Positions 57,125-64,000 of a stretch of 64,000 nt of DNA are shown piece by piece. This DNA comes from Gemmatimonadota bacterium (GTDB taxonomy: Bacteria > Gemmatimonadota > Gemmatimonadetes > Longimicrobiales > Gaopeijiaceae), in the NCBI GenBank assembly GCA_007121455.1, contig SKKN01000010.1:1-64000 (forward strand). Reading direction: 5' to 3'. How positions within the stretch are numbered: the stretch's first letter is position 1; each line of letters begins with the position of its first letter. The position numbers and the translations under genes were made by a program. The notes under the pieces are model-generated. The model did no database searches. It saw nothing but the letters and a program-made list of their open reading frames with translations, and was not told the DNA's origin.

Positions 57125-58395
57125 AGGAGGAAGGGTTCCCGGAGCTCGAGGAACTCCTGGAGCTCGGCGATCCAGCCCGTGCGCAGCTCCTGGACGTCGA
57201 GCCCGCGGTCGATCCCGTCCCGGAGCCTGTCCGTGCCGGCGAGACGGTCGAAGTGAGAGGCTCGCCACTGCCAGTCGTGACCCGCGATCCGGCGGATCTC
57301 CTTGAGCAGGAGCACCCCCACGAGGGTGGGATCGTACACCTCGGGATGGTCCGCGATCAGCCGCACTCCCTCCACCTCCACGCCGTCGAACTTTCCGTCG
57401 CCGGGCTCGCTCGGTGTGAAGGTGACGGCCTCGAAGTAGGCCCCGGGGATCTGGTACTCGTTCATGATCTGGGCGAGGCGCTCCGCCGGAAGCCAGGGTG
57501 CGGCGACGACCTGGAAGGCCAGGTCGTCCGTTCCCCTGCCCACCGAGAGATTGGTGCCTTCGAAGAGGCAGGTCCCGGGGTAGTGGAGGGCGCTGTCTAC
57601 CGAGGGCATGTTCGGGGAAGGAGGCACCCAGGGGAGGTCGGTGTCCGTGAAGAAGTGCTCCCGGGTCCACCCCTCGACCGGAACGACGTGGAGGTCGACT
57701 TCCACGTCGTACGCCCCCTGGAAGAGGAGGGCGAGCTCGCCCGGCGTCATCCCGTGCCTCATCGGCAGGGGGTACATCCCGACGAAGGAGGAGAATTCCG
57801 GATCGAGGACGTTCCCCTGGACGAGACGGCCGCCGATGGGGTTCGGTCGGTCGAGCACCACGAAGGGGATCCCTGCGCGGCCCGCTTCCTCCATTGCAAG
57901 GGCCATCGTGTAGACATAGGTGTAGTATCTGGCCCCAACATCCTGAATGTCGAAGAGAAGGGCATCGAGCTCGTCCAGGCTCCCGGCGGGAGGTCTTCGG
58001 GACTCCCCGTACAGCGAGTGGACCGGCAGGCCCGTGTGCTCGTCGAGCCCGTCATCGACCAGGACCCCGGGCTCGGCGTCTCCGCGGATCCCATGCTCGG
58101 GACTGAAGAGGGCGACGAGGTGGACGTCCGGATGCTCCCAGAGGAGGTCGATGCTCGAGACTGCCGCTCCGCCCCGGCTCTCGACGGCGGAGATTCCGGT
58201 GTGATTCGTCACCAGGCCCACGCGCCGGCCCTCCACGAGGTGGAGCGAGTCTCGAAGGAGCACGTCCACTCCGGGAAGCACCTCCGCGTTCGTCGCGGTG
58301 CGCTCCCCCAGGCGAACGTCCTGAGCGGCGCCGGCAACGGGAACGAGGAGGCTCTGGAGGACGAGAATCACCGCAAAGGAGGATTGTGGCTTCAT
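57115..58395 (-). CDS. namZ: Exo-beta-N-acetylmuramidase NamZ-like (DUF1343) protein
   Basis: A 426-residue secreted protein with an N-terminal signal peptide (about 1-23, VILVLQSLLVPVAGAAQ). The DUF1343 motifs are clear: GLVTNHTG, FSPEHGIRG, LLFDIQDVGARYYTY, LDRPNPIGG and EGTNLSVGRGTD. In Bacillus the family removes MurNAc from the non-reducing end of muropeptide glycans. The ATG at 58395 (after AGGA) was chosen; a TTG at 58416 would add seven residues. It diverges from the GH3 genes across 133 bases, and its target chain alternates with the sugar that NagZ removes. Confidence 0.9.
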   Translation of the reverse strand: MKPQSSFAVILVLQSLLVPVAGAAQDVRLGERTATNAEVLPGVDVLLRDSLHLVEGRRVGLVTNHTGISAVESRGGAAVSSIDLLWEHPDVHLVALFSPEHGIRGDAEPGVLVDDGLDEHTGLPVHSLYGESRRPPAGSLDELDALLFDIQDVGARYYTYVYTMALAMEEAGRAGIPFVVLDRPNPIGGRLVQGNVLDPEFSSFVGMYPLPMRHGMTPGELALLFQGAYDVEVDLHVVPVEGWTREHFFTDTDLPWVPPSPNMPSVDSALHYPGTCLFEGTNLSVGRGTDDLAFQVVAAPWLPAERLAQIMNEYQIPGAYFEAVTFTPSEPGDGKFDGVEVEGVRLIADHPEVYDPTLVGVLLLKEIRRIAGHDWQWRASHFDRLAGTDRLRDGIDRGLDVQELRTGWIAELQEFLELREPFLLYP

Positions 58396-58528
58396 GGACC
58401 GGTTCCTAAGTTCCAATCAGGTCTTGCCGGGTCGGCGGATGCCGTGCCCGGGGCGGAGAACTTCGACGAGCTCGAAGGATTCCGTCAACCGCACTTCCTT
58501 GCCACCCCGGTCGCGCGTTCTGAGGTCC

Positions 58529-60481
58529 ATGATCCTGTCCCATCGTGTCGTGTCGCACCCGCTTCGGCTTCTCGTGCTCCTGCCCCTGCTCTCCATGAGC
58601 CTGTCGTGTGCCGCGACCCCTCCGGACCCGCCGCCCGCCCCACCCGAGGAGGTTGCCGAGGAGCCCGTGGACGAGCGTGAGCCTGAGGAGGAGAAGGAGC
58701 CCGAGCGGGTCGCCCCGCCGGCGGAGCCGCTCGACCGGACCCCGCTGCCGGTGCCCGACATTCGCCTCCGCAGTCCGGACGGCTGGGCCGAGGAGACGCT
58801 GAGCCGTCTCACCCTCCGTCAGAAGGTGGGGCAGATGATGATGCCCTTCATCCTGGGGGACTACGCTCCCGAGGGCTCGGCGAGCCATCGGCGGATCCTC
58901 CGCATGATCGACGAGGAGGAGATCGGGGGCGCGATCGTCTCGGTGGGGACTCCGGTCGAGGTCGCGACGAAGTTGAACGTGCTTCAGCGCCGGTCGAACG
59001 TACCCCTTCTCGTGGCGGCGGACCTGGAGACAGGGGCGGGGTTCCGGCTCCGGGGGGCGGTGCACACGCCCGGCGGGTTGGACCTCGGCGGTGCGACGGA
59101 TTTCCCCCCGCTGATGGCCGTGGGCGCGACAGACCAGCGCTTCTACTCGTACGAGATGGGACGGGTCACGGCGCGGGAAGCGCGGGCCGTCGGCATTCAC
59201 GTCCCCTTTGCCCCGGTTCTCGACGTCAACAACAACTCCGAGAACCCGATCATCAACACGCGCGCGTTCGGTGAGGATCCCACGCGCGTCGCCGAGCTCG
59301 GGGCGTGCTTCATCCGGGGGCTGCAGGATTACGGAGCGCTCGCCACCGGGAAGCACTTTCCCGGTCATGGGGATACGGAGGTCGATTCCCATCTCGCGCT
59401 GCCGGTGATCCGTCTCGGGCGGAGCCGCCTCGACGAGGTGGAGCTCGTGCCCTTCCGGATGGCGATCGAGAGCGGCATGGGCGCGGTGATGACCGCGCAC
59501 ATCGCGATGCCCGGGATCACCGGCGGGGCGGATACCCCGGCCACACTCTCGCGGCCGGTGATCACCGACCTCCTCCGGGGCGATCTCGGCTTCCAGGGGC
59601 TCGTCTTCACCGATGCGATGGACATGAGCGCGATCGACCGCCTCTACTCCCGGGAGGAGGCGGCGGTGCGGGCGGTGGAGGCCGGGGTGGATGTCATCCT
59701 GATGCCCCCGAGCCCGATGCGCGCGATCCAGGGCATCATGGAGGCGGTGCTCTCCGGGCGGATTTCCGAGGAGCGGATCGACGAATCCGCCCTCCGGATC
59801 CTCCGCACCAAGGAGCGAATGGGGCTGCACGAGAACCGGACGGTGGACGTCGAGGAGATCCACCGCGTCGTGGGAATCCCCGAGCACATCGACGTCGCTC
59901 GGACGATCGCGGAGCGATCCCTCACCCTCCTCAAGAACGACGGAAATCTCCTTCCGCTCCGGGGCACCCGAACCGCGGAGGTGATGTCCGTCACCTACCG
60001 GCGACCCAACGCGCTTCTCGCAGGAAGGTTCTTCGATGCGGAGCTCGGCAGGACGTACCCGCGTCTCGACCGGCGGGGCGTGACCCGGAGCACCCGGTCC
60101 GAGGAGTACGATCGGATCATGGCGGACACGCGGGACTCGGACCTCGTTGTCGTCTCGATCTACGTGACGGCGACGGCGTACGCCGGGGACGTGGCGGTCC
60201 CGGAGGAGCTCTCGGACTTCCTGAAGGAGCTCTCGGAAAGCGGCACACCCCACGTCGTGGTCTCCTTCGGAAACCCCTATCTGCTCGCCGAATTTCCGGA
60301 CGTGCGCGCCTACCTGCTCGGGTGGGGAGATGCGGAGGTGAGCCAGAGGGCGGCGGCCGCGGCCCTCCTCGGCGAGGTGCCGATCTCCGGCTCGGCGCCC
60401 ACCCGGATCCCCCCGTTCGAGATCGGAGCGGGGATCGCCCTGGGACAGAACGTCGCCCTCGGTGGAGGTGCCGGGTGCTGA
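58529..60481 (+). CDS. NagZ-like family 3 glycosidase lipoprotein
   Basis: A 650-residue GH3 enzyme with a lipoprotein signal (LSMSLSC lipobox) and a Glu/Pro-rich linker (about 25-75). The catalytic region begins about residue 80 (LRQKVGQMMMPFI). Catalytic features include KHFPGHGDTEVDSH, with the Asp286/His288 dyad that NagZ enzymes use as acid/base, and the nucleophile Asp362 in FTDAMDM. It should release GlcNAc from muropeptides at the cell envelope, complementing the muramidase. The C-terminal GH3 domain ends near residue 640. Confidence 0.9.
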   Translation: MILSHRVVSHPLRLLVLLPLLSMSLSCAATPPDPPPAPPEEVAEEPVDEREPEEEKEPERVAPPAEPLDRTPLPVPDIRLRSPDGWAEETLSRLTLRQKVGQMMMPFILGDYAPEGSASHRRILRMIDEEEIGGAIVSVGTPVEVATKLNVLQRRSNVPLLVAADLETGAGFRLRGAVHTPGGLDLGGATDFPPLMAVGATDQRFYSYEMGRVTAREARAVGIHVPFAPVLDVNNNSENPIINTRAFGEDPTRVAELGACFIRGLQDYGALATGKHFPGHGDTEVDSHLALPVIRLGRSRLDEVELVPFRMAIESGMGAVMTAHIAMPGITGGADTPATLSRPVITDLLRGDLGFQGLVFTDAMDMSAIDRLYSREEAAVRAVEAGVDVILMPPSPMRAIQGIMEAVLSGRISEERIDESALRILRTKERMGLHENRTVDVEEIHRVVGIPEHIDVARTIAERSLTLLKNDGNLLPLRGTRTAEVMSVTYRRPNALLAGRFFDAELGRTYPRLDRRGVTRSTRSEEYDRIMADTRDSDLVVVSIYVTATAYAGDVAVPEELSDFLKELSESGTPHVVVSFGNPYLLAEFPDVRAYLLGWGDAEVSQRAAAAALLGEVPISGSAPTRIPPFEIGAGIALGQNVALGGGAGC

Positions 60482-63400
60482 CCCGGAGTCCGGCGCTGAC
60501 CGGAGGCCCGGCGCTCACCGGCCGCCTGCAGGCGAGAGGGCGCGCCCGGGGGGCGATCTTCGGTGCGCTCCTCCTCGGCCTCCTCCTGATCGGCTCCTGC
60601 GCTCCGGATGTGCCGGTGCCTCCCCCCGGACCGGCGGCCCCCGCCGACGAGGCCCGGTGGGTGGAGGAGGCTCTCGCCTCCATGGAGCTCCGGGAGGAAG
60701 TGGCTCAGCTCGTCTTCCCCTGGATCCCCGGCGCGTATCAGAGCCGAACGGATCCGGAGTTTCTCGGGCTCGAGAGGTGGGTGGAGGAAGGGATCGGCGG
60801 GGTCGTGATCTCGATCGGAAGCCCTCACGCCTATGCGGCGAAGCTGAATGCGCTCCAGGAGGTCGCCCGGATTCCCCTTCTCGTCTCGTCCGATTTCGAG
60901 AGCGGTGGGCCGGGGATGCGGATCAACCACTCGTATGCGCTTCCCTCCCTCCTCGCTCAGGGCGGCGGGACGAGCTTTCCTCCGACGATGGCGTTCGGAG
61001 CGATCGGCGAGGAGGCGTTCGTCGAGGAGATGGCCCGGATCACGGCGGTCGAAGCCCGTGCCGTGGGCGTTCATCTCAACTTCGCACCCGTCGTGGACGT
61101 GAACTCGAATCCGGAGAACCCGATCATCAACACGCGGGCTCTGGGCGAGGATCCCGAGACGGTCGGACAGCTCGCGCGCGCGTACATCCGGGGGGCCCGG
61201 GAAGGCGGAGTGCTCACCACGGCGAAGCATTTCCCCGGCCACGGGGACACGAGGGTGGACTCCCACCTCGAGCTGCCCGAAGTGACGGCGGACCGGCAGC
61301 GGCTGGACGAGGTCGAGCTCGTGCCCTTCCGAGCGGCGATCGACGAAGGGGTCGACGGGGTGATGACGGCGCACGTCTCCGTCCCCGCCGTCCTGGGTCC
61401 TGACGCGCCTCCCGCCACCTTCTCCTCCGAGTTCATGACCGACCTCCTCGAGGGGGAGTTGGGCTTCGACGGGCTGGTGATCACCGATGCGCTCCGGATG
61501 GGCGCGATCACGGAGCGGTACGGAGGAGGGGAGGCGGCGGTGCTGGCCCTCGAGGCCGGTGCGGACATCATCCTCGTGCCGGAGAGCGTCCCCGGAGCGA
61601 TCGACGCGGTCGTGGAAGCGGTCGAGTCGGGCCGTCTCTCCCGCGAGCGCCTCCAGGCCTCCGTGCGAAAGGTCCTCGGGGCGAAGGCCGGCCTGGAGCT
61701 CCACCGCGAGCGCAGGGTTCCGCTCGAGGAGGTCGACCGGGTCGTCGGCTCGGGCCCCCACCTCGCGTTCGCGGACTCCGCCGCGAGCCGCTCGATCACC
61801 CTCCCCCGGGACCGGGAGAACCGGGTCCCGGTCGACCTCGAAGAAGCGCCACGCGTGCTTTCGGTCACCTACGCGAGGAGCTCGAGTCCGGTCGCGGGCC
61901 AGGAGTTTGATGCCCTCCTCGCCACCTTCGTGCCGGAGGTGGAGCGGGTTCGGCTCGACGAGCGATCGTCTCCGGCGGAGTACCGGAGCCTGGGAAGCCG
62001 GGCGGAGGAGGCCGACCTCGTGCTGGTGAGCGCCTACGTTGCGCCCCAGGCCGGTGCCGGAGCCGTCGAAGTCCCCGCCGAGCTCGCGCGCTTCGTCCAC
62101 GAGATCGACGAGCGGCGCCCTCTGGCCGTTCTCTCGTTCGGAAATCCCTACCTCCTGAGCGTATTTCCGGACGTGGGCACGTACATGCTCGCGTGGGGCG
62201 ACCGGGAGGTCTCCCAGCGGGCGGCGGTGCGCGCACTCGTCGGCGCGTCGGGGATCGAAGGACGCCTGCCCGTCACCCTCCCACCATTCCACCAGAGGGG
62301 AGAGGGGCTGGTCCGAGCGGCCGATCCCCTCGTGGCGGAACGGGCCCGGGCCCGGGGCGACGCGCTCGACGAGACGGGCCTCGTCGCCGGCCCGCCAGGA
62401 GGCGACGCGGAGGAGCCAACGGTCGAGCCCGACCCCCCGGATCCGGAGGAGTGGAGTGCGGCCTGGCCCGGCGAAGCGAGTCCGAAAAGCCTCGGGATGT
62501 CACCGACGCTCCTGGCGGAGCTGGACTCGCTCATGCTCGCGGCCGTCGCGGACGGCGTGGCACCCGGGGCGGCGCTCGCAGTGGGCCGGTCGGACGGCAT
62601 CGTGCGCCTTCGGGGCTACGGCACGCTCGACTACGCGGAGGGAAGCCCGCCGGTCACGACGCGGACGCTCTACGACGTCGCGTCACTCACGAAGGCGCTG
62701 GGCACCACGACCGCGGTCATGCTCCTCGTCGAAGAGGGGCGGATCGAATTGGACGCACCGGTGAGCCGCTATCTGCCGTGGTGGAGCGACGACTCCTCTT
62801 CAGCGAGGAGCCGGGTCACGGTCCGGGACCTCCTCCTCCACCGCTCCGGGCTTCCGGCGTGGCGACGGTGGTTCCTCGAACTCGCGGGCACCGACCAGTA
62901 CCGGGAGGCGGTCTCCACCCTCGCGCTCGACCAGGAGCCGGGGAGCACGACGATCTATTCGGACATCGGCTTCAAGGTTCTCGGGTGGATCGTCGAGGAG
63001 GTCTCCGACCGGCCGCTCGATGCCTTCCTGGGGGAGCGCGTGTGGAGGCCCGTCGGGATGGCGGACACCTTCTTCCGACCCGACTCCTCTCTCTTCTTCC
63101 GGATCGCCCCCACTGAAGTGGACGAGGAGCGGAGGAACCGGCACATCCTGGGGGAGGTGCACGACGAGAATGCCTACTCCATGGGCGGGGTGGCCGGCCA
63201 CGCCGGAATCTTCTCATCCGTCCAGGACCTCTCCCTCTTTGCCCGGTTGATGCTCGGAGGAGGTCGGCTTCCAGGCTGCGGTGGGTCGGAGGCCGCAGTC
63301 GAGCAGGAGGGCTTCCCATGCCCCCCGACGGGGCGGGGCGAGGTCTCCCTGTTCGATCGTGGGACGGTCGCGGACTTCACGCGCCGCCATGACCGCACCG

Positions 63401-63660
63401 CGTCCCGCGCGCTCGGCTGGGACACGCCGTCCGGGAGGTCCTCCGCCGGGGACTACTTCACGACCGAGTCCTTCGGGCACACAGGCTTCACCGGCACGTC
63501 GATCTGGATCGACCCCGAGCTCGACCTCTTCGTGGTACTCCTCACGAATCGGGTGAACCCGACGGGGGAGAACACCCTCCACATCCCACTGCGGCGCGCC
63601 GTCCACGACGTCGCTGCCATGGCGATCCTCGACCGGGAGATCAGCCGAAGGTCGCCGTAG
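60475..63660 (+). CDS. Fusion of NagZ-like GH3 glycosidase and serine hydrolase (beta-lactamase fold)
   Basis: A 1061-residue lipoprotein (lipobox LIGSC, GTG start after GGAGG, overlapping the previous gene by seven bases). Residues about 50-610 are a second GH3 domain paralogous to its neighbour, with KHFPGHGDTRVDSH (Asp262/His264) and nucleophile Asp338. After an acidic Pro-rich linker, residues about 680-1055 form a class C beta-lactamase-like serine hydrolase with SLTK (Ser737, Lys740), Tyr828 in YSDIGF and HTG (1002-1004). Such domains are often D,D-peptidases or esterases. The fusion suggests that one enzyme strips sugar and peptide from muropeptides. Confidence 0.92.
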   Translation: MLTRSPALTGGPALTGRLQARGRARGAIFGALLLGLLLIGSCAPDVPVPPPGPAAPADEARWVEEALASMELREEVAQLVFPWIPGAYQSRTDPEFLGLERWVEEGIGGVVISIGSPHAYAAKLNALQEVARIPLLVSSDFESGGPGMRINHSYALPSLLAQGGGTSFPPTMAFGAIGEEAFVEEMARITAVEARAVGVHLNFAPVVDVNSNPENPIINTRALGEDPETVGQLARAYIRGAREGGVLTTAKHFPGHGDTRVDSHLELPEVTADRQRLDEVELVPFRAAIDEGVDGVMTAHVSVPAVLGPDAPPATFSSEFMTDLLEGELGFDGLVITDALRMGAITERYGGGEAAVLALEAGADIILVPESVPGAIDAVVEAVESGRLSRERLQASVRKVLGAKAGLELHRERRVPLEEVDRVVGSGPHLAFADSAASRSITLPRDRENRVPVDLEEAPRVLSVTYARSSSPVAGQEFDALLATFVPEVERVRLDERSSPAEYRSLGSRAEEADLVLVSAYVAPQAGAGAVEVPAELARFVHEIDERRPLAVLSFGNPYLLSVFPDVGTYMLAWGDREVSQRAAVRALVGASGIEGRLPVTLPPFHQRGEGLVRAADPLVAERARARGDALDETGLVAGPPGGDAEEPTVEPDPPDPEEWSAAWPGEASPKSLGMSPTLLAELDSLMLAAVADGVAPGAALAVGRSDGIVRLRGYGTLDYAEGSPPVTTRTLYDVASLTKALGTTTAVMLLVEEGRIELDAPVSRYLPWWSDDSSSARSRVTVRDLLLHRSGLPAWRRWFLELAGTDQYREAVSTLALDQEPGSTTIYSDIGFKVLGWIVEEVSDRPLDAFLGERVWRPVGMADTFFRPDSSLFFRIAPTEVDEERRNRHILGEVHDENAYSMGGVAGHAGIFSSVQDLSLFARLMLGGGRLPGCGGSEAAVEQEGFPCPPTGRGEVSLFDRGTVADFTRRHDRTASRALGWDTPSGRSSAGDYFTTESFGHTGFTGTSIWIDPELDLFVVLLTNRVNPTGENTLHIPLRRAVHDVAAMAILDREISRRSP

Positions 63661-63697
63661 CGCAACATCGAGCCGACTCCGGTGTTGGGAAGAAGAT

Positions 63698-63728
63698 GGT
63701 CCGGGTTCGATTCCGCCGGACCTTTCGC
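63698..63728 (+). terminator. Probable terminator after the GH3-serine hydrolase gene
   Basis: GGTCCGG at 63698-63704 pairs with CCGGACC at 63716-63722, followed by TTTCGCGTT. The T-tract is short. Confidence 0.5.
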
Positions 63729-63757
63729 GTTGATTCGAATCGAACCGAGGATGTCCG

Positions 63758-64000
63758 ATGGGAAAAGCAAAGCAAGGCGACACCGTAGCGATCCACTATA
63801 CCGGCCGCCTGGAAGACGGGACGGTGTTCGACACCTCCAGGGACCGCGATCCGCTCGAGCTCACACTCGGGAGCGGGCAGGTGATTCCGGGGTTCGAGAA
63901 GGCCGTCGAGGGGATGGCGGAGGGGGACACGAAGACGGAGAAGATCCCCTCGGAGGAGGCGTACGGTCCGCGGCGGGACGACATGGTGCTCTCCCTCCCC
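63758..64000 (+). CDS. FKBP-type peptidyl-prolyl isomerase (cut by the window end)
   Basis: The first 81 codons of an FKBP-fold isomerase that speeds proline cis-trans isomerisation. AIHYTGRLEDGTVFDTS at residues about 11-27, IPGFEKAVEGMAEGD and the AYGP segment are typical of the SlyD-like group. The ATG at 63758 follows GAGG; an ATG at 63751 is in another frame. There is no signal peptide, so it is cytoplasmic. The gene continues beyond the window. Confidence 0.9.
   Translation, partial: MGKAKQGDTVAIHYTGRLEDGTVFDTSRDRDPLELTLGSGQVIPGFEKAVEGMAEGDTKTEKIPSEEAYGPRRDDMVLSLP

Noticed and set aside
63704-63714. GGTTCGATTCC, resembling a tRNA T-loop
   Set aside because: It is the loop and inner part of a GGTCCGG/CCGGACC terminator hairpin; no tRNA can be folded around it.

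Overview
The window is a dense, high-GC stretch of chromosome, almost entirely coding and read mainly on the + strand. It comes from a Gram-negative, probably aerobic bacterium. The Gram-negative call rests on an Omp85 barrel protein with a TamB partner, several lipobox lipoproteins, a TonB-type C-terminal domain and a PspA protein. A sulfocyanin-like copper protein, an archaeal-type phosphoglycerate mutase, an EF-G paralogue and a CBS-fused carboxylate-amine ligase, with very high third-position GC, would suit Gemmatimonadota or a relative. That placement is an inference and no rRNA gene is present to test it. No phage, insertion sequence, CRISPR array or intact RNA gene was seen.

Region by region. 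1-400 carries degenerate repeats resembling a tRNA 3' end and a terminator. 394-7121 holds a PP2C phosphatase, a sulfocyanin-like lipoprotein, a secreted protein of unknown function, and a coupled chain of carboxylate-amine ligase/CBS, zinc amidohydrolase and HD-GYP response regulator. 7186-13920 holds an aminotransferase (minus strand), apgM, a TPR protein, a catalytic/non-catalytic M16 peptidase pair and a Nudix hydrolase. 14124-19223 holds an ECF sigma factor, a probable anti-sigma factor, holA, copA and a 28-residue membrane peptide. 19248-27185 holds an exported DppA-like peptidase, mutS, a TonB-domain lipoprotein, cbs, ddl and a rhomboid protease. 27331-43216 is a housekeeping block: EF-G paralogue, yebC, ruvCAB, queA, tgt, yajC, def, fmt, thiE, thiS, thiG, rsmB, a PASTA protein, a TlpA-like thioredoxin, ybbR and tsaD. 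43331-50962 holds a phosphoesterase, a TamA/BamA-like protein and TamB. 51141-57124 holds htpX, uvrA, a YbjN-like protein, pspA and a D-amino-acid aminotransferase. 57115-63660 is a peptidoglycan-scavenging cluster: NamZ-like muramidase, NagZ-like GH3 lipoprotein and a GH3-serine hydrolase fusion. A partial FKBP isomerase closes the window.

At least fifteen neighbouring gene pairs overlap by exactly four bases (ATGA, GTGA, and once CTGA), so translational coupling is the rule. It links unrelated functions into long transcripts, for example ruvC to tsaD. GTG and TTG starts are common and rsmB appears to start with CTG.

The strongest candidates for undescribed biology are the NamZ/NagZ/GH3-serine hydrolase cluster with its neighbouring D-amino-acid aminotransferase, the ligase-CBS/amidohydrolase/HD-GYP chain, and the copA-coupled 28-residue membrane peptide.
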